Origin: Paraburkholderia phytofirmans PsJN
GTDB lineage: Bacteria; Pseudomonadota; Gammaproteobacteria; Burkholderiales; Burkholderiaceae
Direction of reading: 5' to 3'
Assembly (NCBI RefSeq): GCF_000020125.1
Contig: NC_010681.1
Coordinates: 372,001 to 436,000, forward strand
DNA length: 64,000 nt
Shown: piece by piece, positions 17,373 through 27,342 of the stretch
How positions within the stretch are numbered: the first letter of the stretch is position 1
Layout: every line of letters begins with the position of its first letter
Translations under genes and position numbers: made by a program
The notes under the pieces: model-generated
Databases searched by the model: none
The model's input: the letters and a program-made list of their open reading frames with translations, nothing else
What the model was told of the DNA's origin: nothing

Positions 17373-20300
17373 TCACGGTTTCCCCACCACGTGCTCAGCG
17401 GCGCGCAAACGACGTGCCGCGAGTCGCCGGTAGATCATCGAAAACACCACCGGCACGAAAATCAGCGTCGCCAGCGTGCCGATCGTCAGGCCCCCGATCA
17501 CCGCGCGCCCGAGCGGCGCATTCTGCTCGCCGCCCTCGCCGAGACCGATCGCCATCGGCACCATGCCGATCACCATCGCGAGCGCCGTCATCAGCACCGG
17601 GCGAAAACGCGTGAAGCCCGCTTCGATCGCAGCGCGCGTCGCGTCGCCGTGTTCGAGCAACTGCTCGCGCGCGAAGCTGATCACGAGAATCGAGTTGGCG
17701 GTGGCGATGCCGATACACATGATGGCGCCCGTGAGCGCGGGAATCGACAGCGTGGTGTGCGTGAGAAACAGCATCCACACGATGCCCGCAAGCGCGCCCG
17801 GCAGCGCGGTGATGATGATGAACGGATCGAGCCACGACTGGAAATTCACCACGATCAGCAGATACACCAGCAGGATCGCGAACACGAGACCCGCGAACAG
17901 TCCCGAGAACGAATCGTTCATGGTCTGCACCTGGCCGCGCACTTCGATGGTCGAGGTTTTGGGCAGATCGGCGCGGGCGTCGTCGATGATCTTGCGGACG
18001 TCGTCGGACACGCCGCCCAGGTCGCGGCCGTCGGCGGTGCCGAAAATATCGATGGTGGTCTGCGCGTTGTAGTGCGTGAGGGTCGCGTTGCCCGCTTCGC
18101 GCCTCATGGTGGCGAGCGAGCCGAGAATGTTGCTGCGGCCGTTCGCGTTCAGCGGAATGTTGGCGAGGGATTGCAGCGAATCGATCGTGTATTGCGGCGC
18201 TTCCGTGATTACGTTGTAGCTCACGCCGTTGCGCGGATTGAGCCAGAACGTCGGCGTGGTCTGCTGGCTGCCCGACAGCGTGATCAGCAGATTGCTCGCG
18301 ATATCGCGCTGTGAGAAACCGGCTTGCTGCGCGCGCGTACGGTCCACGTCGATAAAGATGCGCGGCAAATCGGCGGGTTGCTGGATGCGCGCATCGACGA
18401 GACCGGGAACCGTGCGCAGCCGATTCAGCAACTTCGCGGCGAACACGCGATTGCCGGCCACGTCACGGCCGACGATCTGAATATCGATCGGCGACGGCAT
18501 GCCGAAGTTGAGCGTTTGACTGACGATATCCGCGGGCAGAAAAGCGAACTGCACGCCGGGGAATTCGTCGGTGAGCGTGCGCCGCAACGTGCGCACGTAA
18601 GCCGCGCTCGGATGATGATCGGTATTGAGCGTGATCAGCACGTCCGCGTCCGAGGTGCCGATCGTGCCGGTGTTGCTGTACGAAAGGTTGATGCCCGAAA
18701 CCGGCAAGCCGATGTTGTCGATGATCGAATGCAACTCGCCCGGCGGTATCAACTGACGGATGCGAGTATCCACACGATCCGTCACGACCGCCGTTTCCTC
18801 CACCCGCATGCCGGTTTTCGCGCGCAGATGCAGCGCGATCGTGCCGGCATCAACCGCCGGGAAAAAGTCGCGGCCTAGAAACGGCATCAGCAACATCGAC
18901 GCGCCGCAGCAGACCAGAAACAGCGTCATGAACAGGCCCGGCCGCGCGACGCGCGCTTCGAGGAACACGCGATAGCGCTCGCGCAGACGCGCGAAGCCGC
19001 CTTCAAAGGCGTAGTGCACGCGCATGAACGGATTGCGCGTTTGCGCCGGCGTGTGATGCAGATCCGCCGGCCTATGGTGATAACGCAGCAGGTATTTCGC
19101 GAGCGTCGGCACGAGCGTTCGTGAGAAGAAGTAGGACGCCAGCATCGCGAACACCACTGCCTCCGCGAGCGGAATGAACAGATAGTGCGCGACGCCCGTC
19201 AGCAGAAACATCGGCACGAAGACGATGCAGATGGACAAGGTCGACACCAGCGTCGGGATGGCAATCTGATGCGCGCCGTCGAGAATCGCCTGCTCCAGCG
19301 TCTTGCCCTGTTCGAGTTGATGGCTGATGTTTTCGATCGCCACGGTCGCGTCGTCCACCAGAATGCCGACCGCGAGCGCGAGTCCGCCGAGCGTCATGAT
19401 GTTGATGGTTTCGTCGAGCAGGGACAGCGCGATGATCGACGTGATCATCGACAGCGGAATCGACACGGCGATGATCAACGTAGCGCGCCAGTTGCCGAGA
19501 AACAGCAGAATCATCAGACCGGTGAGGCAGGCAGCAATCAGCGCTTCACGCAGCACGCCTTGCACCGAGGCACGCACGAACAGCGACTGATCGGCAACGG
19601 GATCGATATTCAGCGAAGCGGGCACGAGATTGCGCAGCGTCGGCATCATGGACTTGATGCGATCGACGATTTCGAGCGTGGACGTGTTGCCGCTTTTGTT
19701 GATGGTCAGCAGCGCCGCGCGCTGGCCGTTCACGCGCACGATATTGGTTTGCGGCTGAAAGCCGTCGCGCACGTGCGCGACGTCGCGAATATAAACGGTG
19801 CCGTTGGCCGTGGATTTGATCGGGATATTGTTCAGGCCCGCCAGCGAATCCGGACTGCCGTTCATTTCCACCGAGTACTCGGTCGAGCCGATTTTCGCGG
19901 TGCCCGAGGGCAGGATCAGATTTTGTGCGGTGACCGCGTTGACCACGTCCATCGGGGAAAGATTGCGCTCCTGCAGTTTGCGCGAATCGATATCGACCAT
20001 GATCTGGCGCTGCTTGCCACCGTAAGGCAGCGGAGCAGACGCGCCCGGCACGGTGGCGAGCTGCGTCTTCAGGAAGTTGTTGCCGAAATCGTATAGCTCC
20101 TGCTCGGTGAGCGAGGCGGACGACAGCGCGAGCCGCAAGATCGGCACGGTCGAGGCGTTGTAGCGCAAGATGTTCGGCGGCGTGATGCCGGGCGGTAGCG
20201 AGCGCAATTGCGTTTGCGACAGCGCTGTGACTTCGGCCAACGCTTCGTCGATATTCGCGTGCGGCTGGAAAAAGATCTTGATGACCGCGATGCCGTTCAG

Positions 20301-20555
20301 CGAGGTCGACTCGGTGTGTTCGATATCGTTGACCGCCACCGACAGCCCGCGCTCGTAGTTCAGCACGATGCGCTTTTCCATCTCGTCGGCGGGCAGGCCG
20401 TTATACGACCAGATCACCGAGAGCACTGGAATGTCGATATTGGGGAAGATGTCGGTGGGCGTGCGCAGGATCGTCAACGGCCCGACGATCAGCAATAGCA
20501 GGGCCAGGACGACAAACGTATACGGGCGCCGCAGCGCGAGACGAACGATCCACAT
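17373..20555 (-). CDS. RND efflux transporter permease (AcrB/MexB superfamily)
   Basis: Proton-driven inner-membrane pump of 1060 residues. The first helix (YTFVVLALLLLIVGPLTIL) is followed by the porter loop, and helix 4 carries the proton-relay aspartates D401 and D402 in GILVDDATVAIENI. The second half repeats the fold, ending in a typical EAGFTRFRPVLMTALAM segment. I start at MWIVRLALRRPY (20555); the frame extends 97 codons upstream without family similarity. First gene of the permease-adaptor-channel operon. No TetR or other regulator gene is next to it, so the inducer and substrate cannot be guessed. Confidence 0.95.
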   Translation of the reverse strand: MWIVRLALRRPYTFVVLALLLLIVGPLTILRTPTDIFPNIDIPVLSVIWSYNGLPADEMEKRIVLNYERGLSVAVNDIEHTESTSLNGIAVIKIFFQPHANIDEALAEVTALSQTQLRSLPPGITPPNILRYNASTVPILRLALSSASLTEQELYDFGNNFLKTQLATVPGASAPLPYGGKQRQIMVDIDSRKLQERNLSPMDVVNAVTAQNLILPSGTAKIGSTEYSVEMNGSPDSLAGLNNIPIKSTANGTVYIRDVAHVRDGFQPQTNIVRVNGQRAALLTINKSGNTSTLEIVDRIKSMMPTLRNLVPASLNIDPVADQSLFVRASVQGVLREALIAACLTGLMILLFLGNWRATLIIAVSIPLSMITSIIALSLLDETINIMTLGGLALAVGILVDDATVAIENISHQLEQGKTLEQAILDGAHQIAIPTLVSTLSICIVFVPMFLLTGVAHYLFIPLAEAVVFAMLASYFFSRTLVPTLAKYLLRYHHRPADLHHTPAQTRNPFMRVHYAFEGGFARLRERYRVFLEARVARPGLFMTLFLVCCGASMLLMPFLGRDFFPAVDAGTIALHLRAKTGMRVEETAVVTDRVDTRIRQLIPPGELHSIIDNIGLPVSGINLSYSNTGTIGTSDADVLITLNTDHHPSAAYVRTLRRTLTDEFPGVQFAFLPADIVSQTLNFGMPSPIDIQIVGRDVAGNRVFAAKLLNRLRTVPGLVDARIQQPADLPRIFIDVDRTRAQQAGFSQRDIASNLLITLSGSQQTTPTFWLNPRNGVSYNVITEAPQYTIDSLQSLANIPLNANGRSNILGSLATMRREAGNATLTHYNAQTTIDIFGTADGRDLGGVSDDVRKIIDDARADLPKTSTIEVRGQVQTMNDSFSGLFAGLVFAILLVYLLIVVNFQSWLDPFIIITALPGALAGIVWMLFLTHTTLSIPALTGAIMCIGIATANSILVISFAREQLLEHGDATRAAIEAGFTRFRPVLMTALAMVIGMVPMAIGLGEGGEQNAPLGRAVIGGLTIGTLATLIFVPVVFSMIYRRLAARRLRAAEHVVGKP

Positions 20556-20982
20556 GACTAGTCGAGCCGCTCGAGGCCGCGCAAGGCGGCGCCATCCAGG
20601 TGACCGATGAGGTGAACGTGACACGCACCGCAGCGGTTCGGGCAGGCCGGCGCGGCGGTCCGATCGAGCAAATGGTCTGGTTGGTGCACGTTTTTGATAT
20701 CTCACCCCAGCAGGGTTTATGATGGTCTCGTTGCGACGCGTTACGCTCCGAATCATCGGTCCAGCGCGCCGTAATGGGAATAGGGCGAAACAGGGGGTAA
20801 AGAGCCTTGAGTTCGCGCTTTCCCCGGCCCCGCAAGACGGGAACAATGACTCGAACCTTTCACGCGTATCACGCGCAGCAGATTGGGTGCGTATGCAACG
20901 TTATCGGCGTAGCGACGCTTTTATCATCACATTGACCGGCGCGAAATCACAAAGCCGGCTATGGGAGAAACGGGGAAACATC
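20556..20982. other. Divergent intergenic region between RND operon and the 70-residue gene
   Basis: About 430 bases with no convincing gene; it must carry promoters for both directions. A TTTATGAT near 20717 could be a -10 element but no matching -35 stands out. Confidence 0.35.
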
Positions 20983-21195
20983 ATGCAAATCGGTTCGATT
21001 GTCCGATCGGTGCATATCGCGGTGCCACAAGGCGCACGCGGGATCGTCATGCGCATTCTCGGCGACATGGCCATGGTGGCGTGGTATGCCGGCGAGCCCG
21101 GCGTTTCGCAGCACCTGAACACTGAACCCTTTTTCCTTGAAGACCTGATCGATACGGGCGAACAAGTCCGACCGTCGAGCGCGCAGATCCATTGA
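20983..21195 (+). CDS. Conserved small protein of unknown function
   Basis: A 70-residue protein beginning MQIGSIVRSVHIAVPQGARG and ending in SSAQIH. It has no signal peptide or membrane helix. The pattern of alternating short hydrophobic strands with glycines (GSIVRSV, GIVMRILGDMAMVAWY, FFLEDLIDTG) suggests a small beta-barrel, but no domain is recognised. A GGGGAAA precedes the ATG. The frame is open far upstream, but nothing there looks protein-like. It precedes the SrkA-type kinase gene by 115 bases on the same strand. Confidence 0.65.
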   Translation: MQIGSIVRSVHIAVPQGARGIVMRILGDMAMVAWYAGEPGVSQHLNTEPFFLEDLIDTGEQVRPSSAQIH

Positions 21196-21310
21196 AGGCA
21201 GTTTGAGTGCAGGCCGTGTGTAAGTTGTAAGCCACGGTCGTTGCCGCAGTTCGTTCCGCTTGTGAGCCGTCGCCCTCGTCTTTGACGGCGGCGCGGCGCA
21301 CAATGCGGGC

Positions 21311-22339
21311 ATGAACGACGACATCCTCGATCCACAGGACAGCGCGAACAGCGCTGTGCCCTTCGCCCGGCTCAAGCCGGAAATCGTGCTCGACGCGCTC
21401 GACAGCGCCCTCAGCACAGTCGGTGTGCGCACCGACGGCCGCATGCTCCCGCTCAACAGCTACGAGAATCGCGTGTACCAGGTGGGCGTGGAAGACGGTC
21501 CGCCCGTGGTCGCGAAGTTCTACCGTCCCGAGCGCTGGAGCGACGCCGCCATTCTCGAAGAACATGCATTCGTTGCCGAACTCGCCGCGCGCGAGATTCC
21601 GGTGGTGGCCGCGCGTGCTCTCGATGGCCGCACGCTGCATACCTTCGACGGCTTCCGTTTTTCCATCTTCGAGCGGCGCGGCGGCCGCGCGCCGGATCTC
21701 GACCGGCGCGACACGCTCGAATGGCTCGGGCGATTCATCGGCCGAATCCATGCGGTCGGCCAGACGGAGAATTACGCCGAACGTCCCACGCTCGACATCC
21801 ACACCTTCGGCTACGAGCCGCGCGACTTTTTGCTCGCGCACCGTTTCGTGCCGGACGACGTGCGCACCGCGTGGGAAACCGTGGTGAACCTCGCGCTTGA
21901 AGGCGTGGAGCGCGCGTTCGAACGGGCCGGCGACATTCGCATGTTGCGCATGCATGGCGACTGCCATCCGAGCAATGTGTTGTGGACCGACGCGGGGCCG
22001 CATTTCGTCGATTTCGACGACAGCCGCATGGGACCGGCGGTGCAGGATTTGTGGCTGTTGCTGCCGGGCGAGCGCGTCGAAGCGTCGCGCGCACTGGCGG
22101 ATCTGCTCGCCGGTTACGAAGACTTCTGCGACTTCGAGCCGCGCGAACTTTATCTAGTCGAAGCGCTGCGCACGCTACGGCTGATTCACTATCAGGCGTG
22201 GCTCGCGCGTCGCTGGGACGATCCGGCTTTCCCCGCCGCGTTTCCGTGGTTCAACACGCAGCGTTACTGGGAAGAGCGCATCCTCGAGTTGCGCGAGCAG
22301 CTCGGCGCGATGCAGGAAGGGCCGCTCTGGCCCGTTTGA
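21311..22339 (+). CDS. srkA: Stress response serine/threonine kinase SrkA (YihE) family
   Basis: APH-fold kinase that in E. coli counters toxin-linked and oxidative stress death. The 342-residue protein has the ATP-binding lysine K69 (VVAKFYRPERW), the catalytic HGDCHPSNVLW with D217 and N222, and VDFDDSRMGP with the metal-binding aspartate D234. RPERW and WFNTQRYWEERI near the C-terminus are typical of the family. Length matches. It converges with the transglutaminase-like gene. Confidence 0.93.
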   Translation: MNDDILDPQDSANSAVPFARLKPEIVLDALDSALSTVGVRTDGRMLPLNSYENRVYQVGVEDGPPVVAKFYRPERWSDAAILEEHAFVAELAAREIPVVAARALDGRTLHTFDGFRFSIFERRGGRAPDLDRRDTLEWLGRFIGRIHAVGQTENYAERPTLDIHTFGYEPRDFLLAHRFVPDDVRTAWETVVNLALEGVERAFERAGDIRMLRMHGDCHPSNVLWTDAGPHFVDFDDSRMGPAVQDLWLLLPGERVEASRALADLLAGYEDFCDFEPRELYLVEALRTLRLIHYQAWLARRWDDPAFPAAFPWFNTQRYWEERILELREQLGAMQEGPLWPV

Positions 22340-22366
22340 GCGCGTGCGCTCTGAAGAAGCAGGCGC

Positions 22367-24268
22367 TCACGGCGCCTGCGCAGCAACACTCGACGACTCC
22401 ACCAGCGTCGATCTGACGATCACCTCCGCTCGCACGTCGCGCCCGATCGCTTCGATCGCGGGGCGCATCTGCTCGAAGTCTTGGGGCGTGCAGACGTCGC
22501 TATCGAAATGCGTGGCGCCCTCGCGGCTCATCGTGACGACGTTGCTGAGCGGATCGAACGTGTATTGCGACTGGAAATCGACGAAACGATCCTGGGTTCG
22601 TTTCGCCTCCGGCATGTCGAGTACGTGAAAATTGGCGGGCAATTCGATGCGCGCACGTTCGTGCAACGCCAGGTTGTGACAGACGAACGGCTGCGTGCGC
22701 TGACGCTCGCCGAGCCAGTAACGCGTATCCGCGGCGAAGCCGCCGGCCAGACTCGTCAACGCTGGAATCGACGCCGCCGCGCCCGGCACCACGAGACTTT
22801 CCAGCGTGCCTTTCATCGTAATGACGAGCGGGCCGTCGGCGACGCTGAGGTCATTGGTGGCGAGCGTCGCGGTGCCACGCAGGTTGGCGCTGCGCAGTTC
22901 CGCCTGAATCGACTCCTCGCGTTGCGCGGGCGTCTGCGTGCGCAACATCGCGCGCGCCTGTTCAGCCGAAGCGCCCGCCGCTTCCAGCCGATACGTGAAG
23001 CTCGCCGAGCCATCCGGTTCGACCTTGATCGACAGATCGGTGCTGCGTGTCATGAACGCGGTTGCCGGCGTGCGCGAGAGCACGCGCTCGCCGACGAGCA
23101 CGGTGGGCCGGTTCATATCGGACGACGGCAGAAAACCGAACTCGATATTCGAGGCGGTCGAGTCGACGTACTGCTGCAAATCCGGCAGCCACGTAATGAT
23201 GTGATTGATGACGCCGTAGCCCGGCACGCTCGGCAGCGTGTAGATCGTGCCGCTGCTGATCAGGGCCGGCTCGTTGCGCACGCCGGCCGCGTCGAGCAGC
23301 GCGCCATACAAGGCCACGTGATCCTTGCAATCGCCGTAGCGATTCGCGAGCACCGCGCTCGCGCCGTGCGGCACGACCGCGCCGCGTCCGACATTGATCG
23401 CCACATAGCGCACGTTGCGGCGCACCCAGTCGTACAGCGTCTTGGCCTTGTCGCGCGACGTGCGGTCGTGCGCGGTGAGCTGTTGCGCGAGACGCGTGAC
23501 GGCGGCGTCGTGCGCGCTCGGGTCCACTGCCGATTCGCGGTAGTTCGCGGCGAACGCGGCGTAGTCGGGGAAGGTCGAGACCATCAGCCGGTCGCCATAC
23601 GAAACGTATGCAACCGAGCCGCGTTCCAGCCGGCTGAAGTGCGCCTTGTCGTAGCGATATTCGTAGCGCGTGCGGCCGTCGCGCGTCACGGGTTGCACGA
23701 CGGTGAAACCGCGCGCGTCGGCATACAGCGGCTTGTCGGCGGGCAGATCGTAGATCAGGCGGAAGTTATGCGTCGGCGCGAGATCGGGTGGTGTGAAGTC
23801 GCTGAATTCGCCGGGCACGATCGGCTGTTTCTGCGTCTTGCGATAGGTGAGATGTACGCGTGCGCCCGGTTCGACGGCGGGGAACACGATCACCTTTTCC
23901 TGGATGTCCTGGAACATCGGCGCGTCGAACGAACGCGCTTCCTGGACGTTGCGGATCTGCTCGGGCTGCACGTCGTGACGCACGCCGTCGGCAGTGATCG
24001 TGTAGGCCTCGAGAATCTGCACGTCCGCCATGTTGCGGTTGAACCAGACGTATTGCTGCGCAACCCGCGCGACGCCGGCTTCGTTATTCACGTGCAGCGT
24101 CAACGAATCGAGCTTGGTGAAGGAGCCGTCGGCGTTGACGGTGAAGGTTTGCGTCTCGCCTTCGTTGGTGTACGGATCGTCCAGTTTGGCGGGAACGCTC
24201 GCGCCCGCGCCGTGGATGTCGGCAAGCCAGCCGAGAGATGCAAGACAGACCAGAAAGGAGAGGCGCAT
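22367..24268 (-). CDS. Exported DUF3857/transglutaminase-like protein
   Basis: A 633-residue protein with a cleavable-type signal peptide (about 1-24, ending GAGA), an N-terminal DUF3857 beta region and a transglutaminase-like core. The core has the catalytic triad C314 (RYGDCKDH), H356 (GVINHIITW) and D369 (YVDST). Members of this family are periplasmic or surface enzymes of uncertain substrate. The C-terminal third is beta-rich with no recognised motif. It lies 104 bases after xdhC on the same strand, so it could be read from the cox operon, though the function is not obviously related. Start chosen at the ATG giving the signal peptide (24268); the ribosome site is weak. Confidence 0.85.
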   Translation of the reverse strand: MRLSFLVCLASLGWLADIHGAGASVPAKLDDPYTNEGETQTFTVNADGSFTKLDSLTLHVNNEAGVARVAQQYVWFNRNMADVQILEAYTITADGVRHDVQPEQIRNVQEARSFDAPMFQDIQEKVIVFPAVEPGARVHLTYRKTQKQPIVPGEFSDFTPPDLAPTHNFRLIYDLPADKPLYADARGFTVVQPVTRDGRTRYEYRYDKAHFSRLERGSVAYVSYGDRLMVSTFPDYAAFAANYRESAVDPSAHDAAVTRLAQQLTAHDRTSRDKAKTLYDWVRRNVRYVAINVGRGAVVPHGASAVLANRYGDCKDHVALYGALLDAAGVRNEPALISSGTIYTLPSVPGYGVINHIITWLPDLQQYVDSTASNIEFGFLPSSDMNRPTVLVGERVLSRTPATAFMTRSTDLSIKVEPDGSASFTYRLEAAGASAEQARAMLRTQTPAQREESIQAELRSANLRGTATLATNDLSVADGPLVITMKGTLESLVVPGAAASIPALTSLAGGFAADTRYWLGERQRTQPFVCHNLALHERARIELPANFHVLDMPEAKRTQDRFVDFQSQYTFDPLSNVVTMSREGATHFDSDVCTPQDFEQMRPAIEAIGRDVRAEVIVRSTLVESSSVAAQAP

Positions 24269-24372
24269 GGCAGGCTGGTATCCGAACGTAACGTTGACGG
24301 GATCGCCAGTTAGAGTCGGTTTGCGCCGCGTGGATGTCAAGCGGATGCCGCGCGTTGCGATTGAACAAGTCG

Positions 24373-25395
24373 TCAAACGCTGCAAGCCGCCCCGCCGGAA
24401 GCCGCGATTTCGCGCGCCGCCTTCGCGCCTTCGACCTGAAGCAAGGTCGGCAGCGAAACGCCGTTCTTGGCCGCCGTCACTTCGGCGAGAATCGACACCG
24501 CGATTTCGGGCGGCGTGCGGCTGCCGATATAAATCCCGACCGGTCCGTGCAAGCGGGCCAGCTCCGTATCGTTCAGATCGAACTCTTTGAGACGTTCGCG
24601 CCGCGCCTGATTATTCCGTCGCGAACCCAGCGCACCGACATAAAACGCCGGCGTTTTCAACGCTTCCATCAGCGCGAGATCGTCGAGCTTCGGGTCGTGC
24701 GTCAGCGCGATCACGGCGCAGCGTTCGTCGAGCTTCATCTCGATCACGGTGTCGTCGGGCATGGTACGCACGATCTTCGTGCCGGGGATGTTCCACTCCT
24801 CGGTGTACTCCTCACGCGGATCGCAGACGGTGACCTGGTAATCGAGCCCCACTGCGATATTGCACAGATAGCGCGACAGTTGACCCGCGCCGATCACGAG
24901 CATGCGGTAGCGCGGGCCGTGAATCGTCAACAGACGCTCGCCGTCGAAATGCACGCCGTCGGTTGCCTGCGCGTTTTCGAGCCTCGTGGCACCCGTCGTC
25001 ATATTCACTTCGCGGGCCACGAGGCGCCCGTTCTCTACCGCATTGCACAGTTCGGCAATGCCGCTTTGCGGCGTCAATGGTTCGAGCACCAGCTGGATCG
25101 TGCCGCCGCACGGCAGGCCGAAGCGATGCGCTTCTTCCGCCGTGATGCCGTACTTGACCGCTTCCGGCCGCGTCTGCTCGATACCGCGCTGCCGCACGCG
25201 GTCGATCAGATCGTCTTCGATGCAACCGCCCGATACCGAGCCCACCACGAGTCCATCGTCGCGCACCGCGAGCATCGCGCCCTCGGGACGCGGCGACGAA
25301 CCCCACGTCTTCACCACCGTCACTAGTAGCGCGCGATGTCCTTCTTCCAGCCAGCGAGCGCTGGACTTCAGGACTTCGAGATCCACGCTGTCCAT
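24373..25395 (-). CDS. XdhC/CoxI-family molybdenum cofactor insertion protein
   Basis: XdhC proteins hold molybdenum cofactor, help sulfurate it and insert it into Mo hydroxylases. The 340-residue protein has the N-terminal XdhC_CoxI domain (SSPRPEGAML, SVSGGCIEDDL, GLPCGGTIQL with the conserved cysteine) and the C-terminal Rossmann domain (MLVIGAGQLSRYL, GIYIGSRTPPEIAVSI). AAGGAAG precedes the ATG. It overlaps coxG by 28 bases, the tight packing expected of an operon maturation gene. Confidence 0.9.
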   Translation of the reverse strand: MDSVDLEVLKSSARWLEEGHRALLVTVVKTWGSSPRPEGAMLAVRDDGLVVGSVSGGCIEDDLIDRVRQRGIEQTRPEAVKYGITAEEAHRFGLPCGGTIQLVLEPLTPQSGIAELCNAVENGRLVAREVNMTTGATRLENAQATDGVHFDGERLLTIHGPRYRMLVIGAGQLSRYLCNIAVGLDYQVTVCDPREEYTEEWNIPGTKIVRTMPDDTVIEMKLDERCAVIALTHDPKLDDLALMEALKTPAFYVGALGSRRNNQARRERLKEFDLNDTELARLHGPVGIYIGSRTPPEIAVSILAEVTAAKNGVSLPTLLQVEGAKAAREIAASGGAACSV

Positions 25396-25964
25396 GATTT
25401 CTTCCTTTTCGTTGCGTCGCCGCCGGACTTGCCGTCCGCGGCCTCATTCGATGCTGTATTGTGCGGCACCGCTTCATCTGCTGCATTGTCCCCGGCGTCC
25501 GGGGTCGCAGCGCCCTCACTGCCGCCGCTGACGTGGGCGCCGAAGCGTTTGAAGAACTCGCCTGCAATTTTACGCGCCGCGCCGTCGACGAGCCGCGAGC
25601 CGATCTGCGCGAGCTTGCCGCCGACCTGCGCGCTCGCCGTGTAACTGAGCTTGGTGGCGGCCTCGCCGTCGGCTTCGAGCGAGACGTGCGCGTTGCCCTT
25701 GGCAAAGCCCGCGGCGCCGCCCTGGCCTTCGAACACGATGCTGTACGAATTCGGCGCCTCGATGTCGGTGAGTTGCATGCGCCCCTTGAAGCGCGCCTTG
25801 ACCGGTCCGACTGCGGCGCTCAGCGCCACCACATAGGCGTTTTCGCCGTCCGGGTCGATACTTTCGCAACCCGGAATGCAGGCGCGCAGGACTTCGGTGT
25901 CGTTCAGCGCGTCCCATGTGCGCTGTTGCGAAACGGGCAGCGTGTGGGTTTCGGTCAGTTCCAT
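25368..25964 (-). CDS. coxG: CoxG-type SRPBCC protein
   Basis: CoxG-like START/SRPBCC proteins recruit or anchor CO dehydrogenase-type enzymes to the membrane or aid their assembly. The 198-residue protein has the domain at about 1-145 (PVSQQRTWDALNDTEVL, IPGCESID, YTASAQVGGKLAQIGSRLV) and a low-complexity acidic to basic tail (SGGDATKRKKSWTAWISKS) that could touch the membrane. AGGAG precedes the ATG. It overlaps coxE by 10 bases and xdhC by 28. Confidence 0.9.
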   Translation of the reverse strand: MELTETHTLPVSQQRTWDALNDTEVLRACIPGCESIDPDGENAYVVALSAAVGPVKARFKGRMQLTDIEAPNSYSIVFEGQGGAAGFAKGNAHVSLEADGEAATKLSYTASAQVGGKLAQIGSRLVDGAARKIAGEFFKRFGAHVSGGSEGAATPDAGDNAADEAVPHNTASNEAADGKSGGDATKRKKSWTAWISKS

Positions 25965-27337
25965 GATGTCGCTCCTGCGGTGCCCGTGACGCCGGCACTG
26001 CGACGCGGCGCGCGCGTGAGTTGCGCGAGGTCGCGGCCGAACGCCGTCAGGCTGTCTAGATTATGAACCGGACGATGCGCGTCGACATAGGGCAGGATCG
26101 CCTGCACGCCGCGCGCTTTCGGAGAAAAGCCGCTGAAACGCAGCAGCGGATTGAGCCATATGATGCGGTGTGCGAAGCGGCGCAGGCGGGCCATCTCGGC
26201 GTCGAGCACGTCGATCGCTTCGTGATCGAGGCCGTCGGTGACGAGCAGCACCGTGGCCCGTCCGGTCAGCACGCGCCGCGCCCAGCGGCGGTTGAATTCG
26301 GCGAGCGCCGCGCCGATCCGCGTGCCGCCCGACCAGTCCACCACCTGCTCGGTGAGCGTCGCGATCGCCACGTCGGGATCGCGCTCGCGCAGCGCGCGCG
26401 TCGCGTTGGTGAGCCGCGTGCCGAACAGAAACACCTGCAAGCGTTCGCGCGACTGCAGCAGCGCGTGGCAGAAATAGAGCACCGCGCGCGAATAGCTGCT
26501 CATCGAACCGGAGATGTCGAGCAGCAGCACGAGCGGCGGTTTGCGCTCGACCACCGCGCGATACTTCCACACGGTCCAGTCGCCGCCCGCGCGCACCGCG
26601 TGCCGGGCGCTCGCGCGCAGGTCCGCATGCGTGCCATGCGAAGCGGCTTTCAGACGACGCGTCGGCTCGGTGGCGAGCGACAGACGCTGGCCGCGAATCA
26701 GATGACGCAAGCTGCGCCATTCATCGGCGGAAAGGGTGTCGAAATCGCGATGACGTAAGCGCTCTTCTGCGCTGAAGGTGACATGCGCGTGCAATTCGTG
26801 TTGCTCGGTTTCCTGCGGCGCTTTGCTATGTGGTGAGTTCGGCGCGCGCACGGCGAGCGCGTCGGCGAGACGGTTGTTGCGTTTGGGCGGCGGCAGGCCG
26901 TCGCGGACTTTCGGCAGAAGCAGCGCGCGCAGCTTGCCTTCCCAATCGGGATCGCGCCAGAAGAGGTCGAATGCGGCGTTGAACAGATCGCGCTCGTCGG
27001 GCGCGGAGACCAGGGACGCGGCGAGGGCGGCGCGCACGTCGTCGCGGCGGCCGAGGTCGATCCAGTGCAGCGCGGCGAGCGCATCGACGGCTTGCGCGGG
27101 CGACATCGGTAATCCGGCGCCGCGCAGCACGCGCACGAAGTGGACGACGTTGCGGGCGAGCGTGGGCGTGTCGCCGAGCGGTGAGGCGGCGGTCCCGCCA
27201 GACGAGGACGCCGCCACAATCCGTTTGCCGGGCTGGCCGATGCGCGAGCGGTCGCCCGAAGCGTCGCTATGGATGGCGTCGAGCCGTGGACTATGGCCCG
27301 AGGCGTCGTTGTTGCCCGCGTCGACGGAGTTCGTCAT
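25955..27337 (-). CDS. coxE: CoxE-type VWA domain protein
   Basis: Partner of the MoxR ATPase in maturation of CO dehydrogenase-type Mo enzymes. The 460-residue protein has a low-complexity N-terminus (about 1-55), a helical CoxE region, and a C-terminal von Willebrand A domain whose metal site DISGS lies at 274-278. I start at MTNSVDAGN (27337), six bases after the moxR stop; the frame is open 50 codons further into moxR. The last codons overlap coxG. Confidence 0.88.
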   Translation of the reverse strand: MTNSVDAGNNDASGHSPRLDAIHSDASGDRSRIGQPGKRIVAASSSGGTAASPLGDTPTLARNVVHFVRVLRGAGLPMSPAQAVDALAALHWIDLGRRDDVRAALAASLVSAPDERDLFNAAFDLFWRDPDWEGKLRALLLPKVRDGLPPPKRNNRLADALAVRAPNSPHSKAPQETEQHELHAHVTFSAEERLRHRDFDTLSADEWRSLRHLIRGQRLSLATEPTRRLKAASHGTHADLRASARHAVRAGGDWTVWKYRAVVERKPPLVLLLDISGSMSSYSRAVLYFCHALLQSRERLQVFLFGTRLTNATRALRERDPDVAIATLTEQVVDWSGGTRIGAALAEFNRRWARRVLTGRATVLLVTDGLDHEAIDVLDAEMARLRRFAHRIIWLNPLLRFSGFSPKARGVQAILPYVDAHRPVHNLDSLTAFGRDLAQLTRAPRRSAGVTGTAGATSWN

Positions 27338-27342
27338 GCTGG

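Noticed and set aside
22359..22379. Palindrome GCAGGCGC...GCGCCTGC as a terminator between the kinase and transglutaminase genes
   Set aside because: It overlaps the 3' end of the transglutaminase coding region and lacks a T-run in either direction.
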